Origin: Roseovarius mucosus DSM 17069
Lineage (GTDB): Bacteria; Pseudomonadota; Alphaproteobacteria; Rhodobacterales; Rhodobacteraceae
Length of the DNA: 64,000 bases
Assembly: GCF_000768555.3 (NCBI RefSeq)
Contig: NZ_KN293975.1
Location: 1 to 64,000 of the forward strand
Reading direction: 5' to 3'
This document shows positions 1 to 8,530 of the stretch, in pieces. Each line of letters opens with the position of its first letter. Positions within the stretch are counted from its first letter, which is position 1. The position numbers were made by a program, and so were the translations under genes. Under the pieces are notes generated by a model. That model saw nothing but the letters and a program-made list of their open reading frames with translations, made no database searches and had not been told where the DNA came from.

Positions 1-2
1 TC

Positions 3-197
3 GGAGTGATGACGCTGGGGTTTTACATCGACAGTGCCATGGCCGAGTTGCGGCTCGACCGTGCGGTCGTTCTGCTGGTCATGGCCGGAGGGCTGACGGC
101 AGCCATCGATTCGATGTCGCGGGCGATTCGGCGGAGACTTGGGGCCAGTAGTCTCAGCCAACGTCCGCAAGAGACACTGTTGGGGCAACGGACATGA
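3..197 (+). CDS. C-terminal end of a PhnE-type ABC transporter permease (partial, cut by window start)
   Basis: The frame is open from the window edge to a TGA at 195-197, so only the last ~64 residues are visible. They contain one hydrophobic helix (LDRAVVLLVMAGGLTAAID) followed by a basic tail (SRAIRRRLG), the usual end of phosphonate-type (PhnE) binding-protein-dependent permeases. Relatives of PhnCDE that sit next to selenium genes have been annotated as putative selenate transporters. The position beside a selenoprotein operon makes that reading attractive, but it is inference. The stop overlaps the start of the next gene (ATGA), so the two are probably translationally coupled. The family call rests on a short segment and could be wrong. 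Confidence 0.5.
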   Translation, partial: GVMTLGFYIDSAMAELRLDRAVVLLVMAGGLTAAIDSMSRAIRRRLGASSLSQRPQETLLGQRT

Positions 198-430
198 CGC
201 GGGTTCTGAACATGTGCGGTACCTTCTGCCCGGAACCGGTCCTGGCGGCGAACAGGGTCCTAAACGAATTGCCGGAAGGTGCCGAACTGGTTCTGCTGGC
301 AGACGATCCAGTCGCCGAAATCGACATAACGCATTTCTGCCGGAGCAAGGGGCACTGCCTTCTTTCCGTAACACAGCAAGATGGGACTTTTTGGTTTCGC
401 ATCCGCCGCGCCACTATACCAGTTGGCTGA
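194..430 (+). CDS. TusA/SirA-family sulfurtransferase-like protein
   Basis: This 78-residue protein has the family hallmark CPEP (Cys12-Pro-Glu-Pro) near the N-terminus, followed by the predicted helix and the LADDPVAEIDI strand typical of TusA folds. TusA-like proteins carry sulfur as a persulfide on this Cys and hand it to partner proteins; homologues also occur next to selenium genes. The ATG overlaps the stop of the upstream permease (ATGA). Standing between a permease and a selenocysteine-containing formate dehydrogenase, it could carry sulfur or selenium for cofactor or selenophosphate work, but the substrate cannot be read from sequence. A second Cys lies upstream at residue 8. Confidence 0.75.
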   Translation: MTRVLNMCGTFCPEPVLAANRVLNELPEGAELVLLADDPVAEIDITHFCRSKGHCLLSVTQQDGTFWFRIRRATIPVG

Positions 431-501
431 TATTCCAATCATCTTTAGCACTTGGCTGTTGGATTATGGGCGTCGCTCCACCCAGCTGAAAGAACGTTAA
501 C

Positions 502-525
502 TGACCTCATCGTCGGATGAGGTCA
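502..525. promoter_or_regulatory. Perfect 10-bp inverted repeat between the tusA-like gene and the formate dehydrogenase operon
   Basis: TGACCTCATC and GATGAGGTCA flank a GTCG loop. No T-run follows on the plus strand, so it is not a classical intrinsic terminator in that direction; it may be an operator, an attenuator hairpin or a factor-dependent stop. Just downstream, the 8-mer ATTGTTGT occurs twice (535-542 and 554-561), in an unusually AT-rich stretch that probably holds the operon promoter. Confidence 0.4.
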
Positions 526-647
526 ACTGTGAAAATTGTTGTCAAATATGTATATTGTTGTAAACTTTCCGAACATTGAGGAAATTAAACATATTTACGA
601 CACGTTACGCATAGCGACTGATACTGGTAGCCAAGGAAGGGAGGACC

Positions 648-3600
648 ATGAACGTTCAATTGACACGGCGCGGATTCTTGCGTGGCGCGGGAGGCGCTCT
701 TGCAGGAACAGCGATCGCCGCGATGGGGTTTGGAGGCGCCGAAGAGGCGTTCGCCGCCACAGCGCGCGCGTTCAAGCTGGAAGCCGCCACCGAAACCCGC
801 AACACCTGCCCCTATTGTTCCGTGAGCTGCGGCATGCTGATCTACAGCCGCGGGGATGTATCAAAGGGCGAGCAGGCTGACATCTTTCACGTCGAGGGCG
901 ACGCCGACAATCCGGTGAACCGCGGCACGCTCTGCCCCAAGGGCTCGGGCGTTCTGGACATGATCAAGTCCAAGCAGCGTGTGACCGAGCCGCTCTATCG
1001 CAAGCCCGGATCGGACCAGTGGGAAACGGTTAGCTGGGATTTTGCCATGGAGCGGATCGCGCGCCTGATGAAGGATGACCGCGACGCCAACTTCATCGAG
1101 CGCAACGCCGACGGCACAACAGTAAACCGTTGGCTTTCGACAGGTTTCCTTGCAGGCTGCGCCACCTCGAACGAGACCGGCTGGCTTACTTGGAAGTCCG
1201 TCCGGGGTCTCGGCCTTATTCAGGTCGATAACCAGGCACGCATCTGACACGCTCCCACGGTGGCCAGTTTGGCTCCGACGTTCGGGCGTGGTGCAATGAC
1301 CAACAACTGGACCGACATCAAGAATGCTGATGTTGTTCTGATCATGGGCGGCAATGCTGCCGAAGCACATCCCTGCGGTTTCAAATGGGTGACAGAAGCG
1401 AAGCATCATAACAAGGCGCGCCTTGTGGTGGTTGATCCCCGCTTTACCCGATCCGCCGCAGTTTCCGACTATTACTGTCCGATCCGGGCCGGTACAGATA
1501 CAGCCTACCTACTAGGTGTGATCAATTATCTGCTTTCGACCGATCAGTATCACAAGGATTACGTGGCGAATTACACAAACGCCTCGTTCATCATCCGCGG
1601 TGATTTCTCGTTCGACGAAGGTGAAGGTCTTTATTCCGGCTACAACCCGGAGCGTCGGGCCTATGATCGGACCTCGTGGGAATACGAGCTGGGAGAGGAC
1701 GGGTTCGCCAAGCGTGACCTGACGCTTTCTGACCCCAACTGTGTGTTCCAACTGTTGAAGAAGCATGTTGCACGCTACACCCCTGAAGTCGTGTCACGCA
1801 TCACCGGCGCGCCGCAGGAGAAGTTCCTCAAGGTCTGTGAATATATCGGCTCCACCGGCAACGGTGAAAGGTCGATGACAATCATGTATGCTCTGGGCTG
1901 GACCCAGCACACACATGGCTCGCAGAACATCCGCACGGCAGCGATGATCCAGCTTCTGCTTGGCAACCAAGGTGTTCCCGGCGGTGGCGTGAATGCGTTG
2001 CGCGGACATTCCAACGTGCAAGGGCTTACCGATATCGGAGTGCTGGCGCATCTGACGCCCGGCTACCTGGGCATGCCGCGGGATGGCGAGGGGAATTTTG
2101 ACGGCCACCTGGCCGCGCGCAATTTCACCCCGCTTTTGCCGGATCAGACAAGCTACTGGCAGAACTACAAGAAGTTCTACGTCAGTTTGCTCAAGGCGAT
2201 GTACGGATCGGCGGCTACTCCGGCCAATGATTACGGCTTCGACTGGCTTCCGAAGATCGACAAGGTCTACGACACCCTCCAGATCTTCGAGCGTGTCTAC
2301 CAGGGCGAGGTCAACGGTTTCATCTGCCAGGGCTTCAACCCGCTGATGTCGGTGCCCAACAAGGCCAAGATGTCGGCTGGCCTGTCCAAGCTGAAGTTCT
2401 TGGTTTCTATGGACCCGCTGATGACCGACACCGCCGAGTTCTGGAAGAACCACGGCGATGCCAACCCGGTCACTTCGGCGGATATCCAGACCGAGGTGTT
2501 CGTCCTGCCGACCAATTGCTTTGCCGAAGATGAAGGGAGCTTCACCAACTCCAGCCGCTGTCTCAACTGGCGGTGGAAGGCGGCTGAGCCACCGGGCAAT
2601 GCGCGCCATGATGCGCAGGTCATGGCGGAACTGATGCAGCGGATCATGACACTCTACCGTGAAGAGGGGGGTACGGCTCCCGAGCCGATCCTGAACCTCG
2701 ACTGGCAGTATGCCGATCCTATGTATCCGCAACCCGACGAGCTTCTGAAAGAACTGAACGGCAAGGCGATCACTACGATCCGGGATGCTTCCGACCCCAC
2801 CAAAGTGCAGTATGAAGCTGGTCAGCAATTGGCAAGTTTCGGACACCTGCGGGACGATGGCAGCACGTCTTCAGCTTGCTGGCTTTACACCGGCACCTAT
2901 ACGGAAGCGGGCAACATCACCGCGCGGCGGGACAATGCAGACCCTTCGGGCATGGGTGTCCATCCCAACTGGGGCTTTGCCTGGCCGGCCAACCGGCGCA
3001 TCCTCTATAACCGCGCCTCGGCGGACCCGCAGGGCAAGCCGTGGAGCGAGAGGAAGGCCTATATACAGTGGGACGGCTCAAAGTGGACGGGGCCGGATGT
3101 GCCGGACTACGGCGCAACCGTGAACCCGGATCGGAACGTTGGGCCGTTCATCATGAACCCCGAGGGCGTCTCGCGGCTCTTTGCCCGGAAACTGATGGCC
3201 GAAGGGCCGTTCCCCGAGCACTACGAGCCGTTCGAAAGCCCGGTGTCCAACGTGCTTCACCCCAACAACTCCTCGAATCCCGCAGCGCGGGTGTTCAAGG
3301 GGGACATGGAAGTGTTCGGCACGTCGGACGAGTTCCCTTATGTCGCCACGACCTACCGCCTTGTGGAGCATTTCCACTGGTGGACGAAGACATCCAAGCT
3401 GAACGCCATCGTGCAGCCCGAATTCTTCGTGGAGATCAACCCAGCGCTTGCTGCGGAGAAGGGGATTTCCAATGGCGACTGGGTGCGCGTGTTCTCGAAC
3501 CGCGGCTCGGTGAAGGGCAAGGCGGTGGTGACCAAGCGGATTCCGCAACTCACGGTGGACGGCAAGACTGTGCACACCGTCGGGATGCCGATCCACTACG

Positions 3601-3737
3601 GTTTCATCGGCGAGACCAAGACAGCCATCGGGGTCAACGCTCTCACACCGTTTGTCGGTGATGCCAACACGAATACGCCTGAATACAAGGCGTTTCTAGT
3701 TGACATCGAGCGTGCCGACCCACCGGCCGTGGCATAA
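648..3737 (+). CDS. fdnG: Formate dehydrogenase-N type, major subunit, selenocysteine-containing (TGA at 1245-1247 read as Sec)
   Basis: Catalytic molybdopterin subunit oxidising formate to CO2, exported by the Tat pathway. Residues 1-36 are a Tat signal (TRRGFLRG). Cys54, Cys57, Cys61 and Cys96 bind a [4Fe-4S] cluster. The frame from 648 meets TGA at 1245-1247 and continues without shift to TAA at 3735-3737, giving 1029 residues, close to the usual ~1015. The TGA falls at residue 200 in the context R-I-U-H-A-P-T-V, exactly where FdnG has its active-site selenocysteine, so a gene caller would wrongly split it in two. AGGGAGG precedes the ATG. The iron-sulfur subunit follows 14 nt later. FdoG is the alternative name for the same family; a nitrate partner is not shown. 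Confidence 0.95.
1245..1290 (+). promoter_or_regulatory. Selenocysteine codon and candidate bacterial SECIS hairpin
   Basis: After the TGA at 1245-1247 a small hairpin can form at 1259-1276: GCC (1263-1265) pairs with GGC (1271-1273) around an AGTTT loop, with outer G-C pairs (1259-1260 with 1275-1276) and unpaired bases between. Size, distance from the codon and the unpaired base in the stem resemble the fdhF/fdnG SECIS of E. coli, which SelB binds. The structure is judged by eye only. Confidence 0.65.
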
Positions 3738-3751
3738 GGGAGGGACAAGGA

Positions 3752-4660
3752 ATGTCTTACATCAATCCAAAGCTCGACCTTGTGCGTCGGTCGGCGACCT
3801 CGGATGCAGAGCCTGCTCTGACCGCCGAGAACCAGGTGGCAAAGCTCATCGACATCTCCAAGTGCATTGGCTGCAAGGCTTGCCAAGTGGCCTGCATGGA
3901 GTGGAACGAGCTACGCCAGGAACCGGAGGAGGTGGTGGGAGTGTACGACAACCCCGCCGACCTCAACCCCAACACTTGGACACTGATGCGGTTCACCGAA
4001 TACGAGAACCCGCAGGATGACAGATTGGAGTGGTTGATCCGTAAGGATGGCTGCATGCACTGCACCGACCCGGGCTGCCTCAAAGCCTGCCCGGCTCCAG
4101 GTGCCATCGTGCAGTATTCTAACGGCATCGTCGACTTCAACTCGGACGCTTGTATCGGCTGCGGCTACTGCGTGAAAGGATGCCCGTTCAACATCCCGCG
4201 GATCAGCCAGGCCGATAATAAGGCCTATAAGTGCACATTGTGTTCGGACCGTGTTGCAGAAGGTATGGGTCCGGCCTGTGCCAAAGCCTGTCCGACCAAG
4301 GCGATCAGCTTCGGCTCCAAGACCGACATGATCGCACTGGCGAACGAGCGGGTAGAAGACCTCAAGGAGCGAGGCTATGCAAAAGCCGGGCTTTATGATC
4401 CGCCGGGCGTAAACGGGACGCATGTGATGTATGTGCTGCATCATGCTGACAAGCCGTCTCTCTATGCTGGCCTTCCGGATGCGCCCCGGATCAGTCCGAT
4501 CGTAGAGACCTGGAAGGGTGTCACAAAATACGCCGGTATGCTGGCCATCAGTGCAGCGGCTGTGGTGGGGCTTGGGCATTACTTCATGGCGGGCCCGAAC
4601 GAGGTTTCGGACCATGATGAAGATGAAGCTCGCAAGCTGAAGGAGGGCAGAGATGTCTGA
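3752..4660 (+). CDS. fdnH: Formate dehydrogenase-N type, iron-sulfur (beta) subunit
   Basis: This 302-residue electron-transfer subunit passes electrons from the catalytic subunit to the membrane cytochrome. Four ferredoxin-like cysteine groups are visible: [11 protein letters not shown] (from residue 38), [24 protein letters not shown] and CTLC followed by CAKAC, enough for four [4Fe-4S] clusters. A single C-terminal membrane helix ([20 protein letters not shown], about residues 253-272) anchors it, as in FdnH/FdoH. GGGAGG lies just before the ATG. Its end overlaps the gamma subunit start by 8 nt, so the three subunits form one operon with coupled translation. Confidence 0.95.
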   Translation: MSYINPKLDLVRRSATSDAEPALTAENQVAKLIDISKCIGCKACQVACMEWNELRQEPEEVVGVYDNPADLNPNTWTLMRFTEYENPQDDRLEWLIRKDGCMHCTDPGCLKACPAPGAIVQYSNGIVDFNSDACIGCGYCVKGCPFNIPRISQADNKAYKCTLCSDRVAEGMGPACAKACPTKAISFGSKTDMIALANERVEDLKERGYAKAGLYDPPGVNGTHVMYVLHHADKPSLYAGLPDAPRISPIVETWKGVTKYAGMLAISAAAVVGLGHYFMAGPNEVSDHDEDEARKLKEGRDV

Positions 4661-5324
4661 AAAGACCTATGTCAAACGATACTCGGCCTTGGCGCGCGCC
4701 AATCACTGGGTAACGGCAATCAGCTTGGTCCTGTTGGCGCTTTCAGGCATGGCTTTGTTTCATCCCAGCCTCTACTTCCTGACGGGCCTCTTCGGAGGTG
4801 GTGCAAATGTCCGTGAGTTCCATCCTTGGATCGGTTTGGTTCTGGCGATCAGTTTCCTTGGCTTGTTCGTCAGGTTCTGGAAGCTGAACCTCTGGGAACG
4901 CAATGACAATGTCTGGCTGGCACGTTTGCGGTCGGTTCTGGCGGGGCGCGAAGAAGACCTGCCCGAAATGGGTAAGTATAACGCAGGCCAGAAAATGGTG
5001 TTTTGGCTTATGTCGATCCTGATCATTGCGCTGTTTTTCAGCGGCGTGGTGCTATGGGACGCCAAGCACGAATGGATGGCGACGACCCTCGGGCTGACCT
5101 TTACGATCGAACAGAGCCGGATCGCAGTGCTTGTCCATGCCATTGCGGCCGTGATCGCCATCGTTGTGTGGATTGTTCATGTCTACGCGGCCATCTGGGT
5201 AAAAGGCACGCTTTCGGCCATGGTCAAAGGCGAAGTCACGGGTGGTTGGGGCTGGCGGCATCACCGCCGCTGGCTGCGCGAAGAGGTCGGCAAGACTGCC
5301 AAGGGAAATCCGCCGGCAGAGTGA
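4653..5324 (+). CDS. fdnI: Formate dehydrogenase-N type, cytochrome b556 (gamma) subunit
   Basis: This 223-residue integral membrane protein has four hydrophobic helices and the conserved early histidine in ARANHWV, plus further helix histidines (for example in VLVHAIAAV and [10 protein letters not shown]) that suit a dihaem b ligand set. It matches FdnI/FdoI in length and layout. It would accept electrons from the beta subunit and reduce quinone. The start overlaps the end of the beta subunit gene by 8 nt. An intercistronic hairpin follows before fdhE. Confidence 0.93.
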   Translation: MSEKTYVKRYSALARANHWVTAISLVLLALSGMALFHPSLYFLTGLFGGGANVREFHPWIGLVLAISFLGLFVRFWKLNLWERNDNVWLARLRSVLAGREEDLPEMGKYNAGQKMVFWLMSILIIALFFSGVVLWDAKHEWMATTLGLTFTIEQSRIAVLVHAIAAVIAIVVWIVHVYAAIWVKGTLSAMVKGEVTGGWGWRHHRRWLREEVGKTAKGNPPAE

Positions 5325-5344
5325 TCCGGAACAAGGCCTTATTT

Positions 5345-5366
5345 CCGGGGCCGGATACGGCCCCGG
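5345..5366 (+). terminator. GC-rich hairpin between fdnI and fdhE
   Basis: CCGGGGCCG pairs with CGGCCCCGG around GATA (9 bp). No T-run follows, so it is more likely a 3'-end stabiliser or partial attenuator than a full intrinsic terminator. Confidence 0.4.
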
Positions 5367-5434
5367 AGCTCCTACCAAAGACAAATATCGCGCTCCGGTG
5401 AACGGCGCGCAGCCCAACCAGAAAGGTGATCCGC

Positions 5435-6361
5435 ATGCCGCGTGCCGGCTCGTTTTCCGCAGCTCCCGAACCGATGAGCATTGGCGAAGTTGCCGCCCCT
5501 CCCTTTGCTATCTTGCCCGATCCGTCGCGGGTTTTTGCAACGCGCGCCCGACGCTTTGCCACTCTGGCAGAAAACGGCAATAATTTGGCACCCTATCTTC
5601 TGTTTCTATCGGCGCTCTGCGATGCGCAAGCGTCGATCTTGTCCGATCTGCCTTCAATCGTTCTGCCGCCTCCAGAGGAACGGGAACAGTCGTCTCGTCA
5701 CGGCTTGCCGCAACTGGGGCGCGCGGCGATGGCCGAAGATCCAGTTGCGCTGACCACTTTCGATGCATTGCTCAAGGCAATTGACAGCTCCGATATGCCT
5801 GCGGCGACGCAAGAGGCTATCATGCGCTTGCGCAAGGCTGACAAGGCCGCTCGGGGTGCGCTACTCGACAATGCGCTTGCCGAAGAAGTCGATCCGGAAA
5901 AAATTGCCGACACCGTTCTGGCTGCCGCAGCGCTTCAGGTTCACATGACACGCATGGCTGCCGGGCTTGACGTCAATACGCTGGCCAAAGTGTCGAACAG
6001 TGCATGTCCGGCCTGCGGTGGTGCGCCGGTCTCGTCTGCAGTTGTTGGCCGCGAAGGGATGGTCAACACGCGCTTTTGCACCTGTGCACTCTGTGCAACC
6101 GAATGGCATGTCGTTCGCGTGATTTGCCTGAACTGCGAGAACGAGCGTGGCCTCGTGTTCAATAGCATCGAGGGTGGCAACCCGAACGTGAAGGCCGAGA
6201 CCTGTCCGAAATGTCTCAGCTACACCAAGATTCTGTACCAGAATAAAGACAACTCGCTGGATCCCATTGCCGATGACGTCGGAAGCCTTGCGTTGGACCT
6301 GTTGCTGACGAGCGAGGGCAAGTCACGATTTTCTCTAAATCCGTTTCTCATCGGATATTGA
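5435..6361 (+). CDS. fdhE: Formate dehydrogenase accessory protein FdhE
   Basis: FdhE is needed for maturation of membrane-bound formate dehydrogenase before Tat export and binds iron through cysteine pairs. The C-terminal half has the expected CxxC groups: CPACGG, CALC, CLNCEN and CPKC. Length is 308 residues, normal for the family. The ATG at 5435 is preferred over an in-frame GTG at 5426 because AAAGGTG lies at proper spacing from the ATG but overlaps the GTG. selA begins 4 nt after the stop, so fdhE belongs to the selenium operon. Confidence 0.92.
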   Translation: MPRAGSFSAAPEPMSIGEVAAPPFAILPDPSRVFATRARRFATLAENGNNLAPYLLFLSALCDAQASILSDLPSIVLPPPEEREQSSRHGLPQLGRAAMAEDPVALTTFDALLKAIDSSDMPAATQEAIMRLRKADKAARGALLDNALAEEVDPEKIADTVLAAAALQVHMTRMAAGLDVNTLAKVSNSACPACGGAPVSSAVVGREGMVNTRFCTCALCATEWHVVRVICLNCENERGLVFNSIEGGNPNVKAETCPKCLSYTKILYQNKDNSLDPIADDVGSLALDLLLTSEGKSRFSLNPFLIGY

Positions 6362-6365
6362 TTCA

Positions 6366-7760
6366 ATGGGCCGCGCCTTTGCAGGGCTTCCCTCGGTGGA
6401 CGAGGTGTTACGGACACGATGTGGACAGGATTGCGTTGCGCAATTCGGCCATACGGCAACGGTCGCTGTGGTGCGCGAGGGGATTGACGGGCTGCGTGCG
6501 CTGCTTAAGGCCGAACCGGCCATGGCCTCGGATCGTAGTGCCAACGCGGATCGGATTGCAGAGGACACACACGCTGCACTGCTGGCGCGCGATGCGTCCC
6601 GTATGGTACGTGTATTCAACCTGACAGGCACGGTGCTACACACCAATCTGGGCCGTGCGCTCTATGCGGCCGATGCGGTCAATGCGGCCACCCAAGCCAT
6701 GCGTTATCCACTAGCGCTGGAATACGATCTTGAAACAGGTCGACGCGGACAACGCGACGACGCCGTCTGTGCACTGGTTGCCGAACTCACCGGAGCCGAA
6801 GACGCCTGTCTCGTCAACAACAACGCCTCGGCAGTGCTTCTGGTGCTGGCCGCGCTTGGCAAGGGGCGGGAAACCATCGTATCGCGGGGCGAGTTAATCG
6901 AGATCGGCGGATCGTTTAGGATGCCGTCGATCATGGAGGCAGCTGGCACGCGGCTCCGCGAGGTAGGTACCACCAATCGCACTCATCTAAAGGACTACCG
7001 CGCGGCCATCGGTCCGGAGACGGCTTTGCTGATGAAGGTGCACACTTCAAACTACCTGGTGCAGGGCTTCACCAAAGAAACCGGGGTCACAGAGCTTGCA
7101 CCGTTGGCGCGTGAGGCCGGATTGCCGTTGATCGACGACCTTGGATCGGGCACTCTGGTTGACCTTTCGCGCTGGGGGCTGGTTCGGGAGCGCACGGTGC
7201 AGGACGCAATGCGCGACGGTGCGGACCTTGTGACGTTTTCGGGTGACAAGCTTCTGGGTGGCCCACAGGCGGGGTTCATCGTCGGGCGGCGTGATCTGGT
7301 CCGGGCCTGCGCTACACATCCGATCAAGCGGGCGGTGCGGCTTGACAAGGTGCGGCTGGCCGCTTTGGAAGCAACGCTCAAGCTGTATCGCGACCCCGAT
7401 CGTCTTGCAGGAAAGTTGCCGACCTTCGCGGCGTTCGCGCGGCCCGTTGATGCATTGAAGGCGCTGGCGGAGCGCCTAGCGCCGCAGGTGGCTGCGATCA
7501 CCGGACGAAGCGTGGAGATTGCGGATACCCACAGCCAGATCGGATCGGGATCTCTTCCTCTGGAAACCATCCCGTCGGTGGCACTGCGCCTTCCTGCAAG
7601 CGGAGGCCAGGCCGACCGGCTTGCTTCCAGCTTTCGCCGCCTTCCAATTCCGGTGATCGGTCGGGTGGAGGGCGGAGCGGTGCTTTTCGACTTGCGTTGT
7701 CTTGATGACGAGGAGGCGTTTCTCGCCCAGCTCGATGCCCTTGAGGCTCAGCCATGCTGA
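6366..7760 (+). CDS. selA: L-seryl-tRNA(Sec) selenium transferase SelA
   Basis: This PLP enzyme converts seryl-tRNA(Sec) to selenocysteyl-tRNA(Sec) using selenophosphate. The 464-residue protein has the family N-terminal helical part, the LTGTVLHTNLGRA segment near residue 87 and the PLP lysine in FSGDKLLGGPQ at residue 295, the same number as in E. coli SelA. It starts 4 nt after fdhE and ends overlapping the next gene by 7 nt (ATGCTGA). No SelD gene, the source of selenophosphate, is visible in this window. Confidence 0.97.
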   Translation: MGRAFAGLPSVDEVLRTRCGQDCVAQFGHTATVAVVREGIDGLRALLKAEPAMASDRSANADRIAEDTHAALLARDASRMVRVFNLTGTVLHTNLGRALYAADAVNAATQAMRYPLALEYDLETGRRGQRDDAVCALVAELTGAEDACLVNNNASAVLLVLAALGKGRETIVSRGELIEIGGSFRMPSIMEAAGTRLREVGTTNRTHLKDYRAAIGPETALLMKVHTSNYLVQGFTKETGVTELAPLAREAGLPLIDDLGSGTLVDLSRWGLVRERTVQDAMRDGADLVTFSGDKLLGGPQAGFIVGRRDLVRACATHPIKRAVRLDKVRLAALEATLKLYRDPDRLAGKLPTFAAFARPVDALKALAERLAPQVAAITGRSVEIADTHSQIGSGSLPLETIPSVALRLPASGGQADRLASSFRRLPIPVIGRVEGGAVLFDLRCLDDEEAFLAQLDALEAQPC

Positions 7761-8530
7761 AGAACTTGTTCTTGCGCGCACCATCGGCCGAAGATCAGCT
7801 TTCACGTGGTCTTGCCCTGCTGGATGATGGTGTGGTCGAGCCTGCGCTGGACATCCTTGTGCCGCTGGCCAAGGCCGGTCACGCGCGTGCGCAAGCCGAA
7901 GTGGCAATTGTTCTGCTGACGGTTCCCGGAGTTCCACAGGATGACGCTGCGGCGGTCAAATGGCTGATTGCGTCGGCGATGCAGGGCGACCCGATTGGCG
8001 AACGGATGCTTGGATTTGTCTATCTCGACGGGCGCGGTGTGCCCGTGGACGCGGTAACGGCGCGGGATCTCCTCAAAAAGGCAGCCGCCAAGGGTGATGC
8101 GCTCGCTGCAGAGCAGCTGGCTGAACTTCTGGGTGATCCGGACAGCCCGCATGTCGATCTGTCTGCCGCTCGCACCTATGCCGAAGAGGCTGCAAAACTT
8201 GGTCGGCCCGATGCCATGCTGCGGCTCGGACGAATGCTTTATGACGGAACCGGGGGCGATGCCGATCCTGAAGGCGCGATCTGGTGGTGGACCCGCGCAG
8301 CCGAGGCGGGCAGTGCGGATGCGCTTGTCCTGCTTGGTGTTGCTCGCGCCTTGGGCCGCGGTGTTTCGCGCGCGCCGGTCGCGGGTTGTGCACTGGTGTG
8401 CAAGGGGCGCGACGCAGGGAGCGCGCTGGCGGGAACCTATCTGCGGGGTCTGAAAGGTGGGCTCAGCGCGGTTCAACAAGCCGAGGCCGAAGCGCGCCGC
8501 GTGGAACCACTGGCGGAGCTACTGCCATGA
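7754..8530 (+). CDS. Sel1-repeat (TPR-like) protein encoded between selA and selB
   Basis: The 258-residue protein is built from Sel1-type repeats of ~36 residues, for example [63 protein letters not shown] and [21 protein letters not shown]. Such repeats are protein-binding scaffolds. No signal peptide is evident, so it is probably cytosolic. It overlaps selA by 7 nt and selB by 4 nt (ATGA), so all three are translationally coupled. That implies a role with SelA/SelB or formate dehydrogenase assembly, but no function is established from the sequence. 'Sel1' here is the repeat name and is unrelated to selenium. Confidence 0.85.
   Translation: MLKNLFLRAPSAEDQLSRGLALLDDGVVEPALDILVPLAKAGHARAQAEVAIVLLTVPGVPQDDAAAVKWLIASAMQGDPIGERMLGFVYLDGRGVPVDAVTARDLLKKAAAKGDALAAEQLAELLGDPDSPHVDLSAARTYAEEAAKLGRPDAMLRLGRMLYDGTGGDADPEGAIWWWTRAAEAGSADALVLLGVARALGRGVSRAPVAGCALVCKGRDAGSALAGTYLRGLKGGLSAVQQAEAEARRVEPLAELLP

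Noticed and set aside
139..489. Alternative 116-codon frame over the TusA-like gene
   Set aside because: It overlaps the TusA-like gene in another frame and has no family features; the CPEP-containing frame is the real one.
8284..8526. Longer selB start at 8284
   Set aside because: The extra residues are the Sel1-repeat gene in another frame. ATG 8527 gives the normal GTPase N-terminus and overlaps the previous stop as ATGA.
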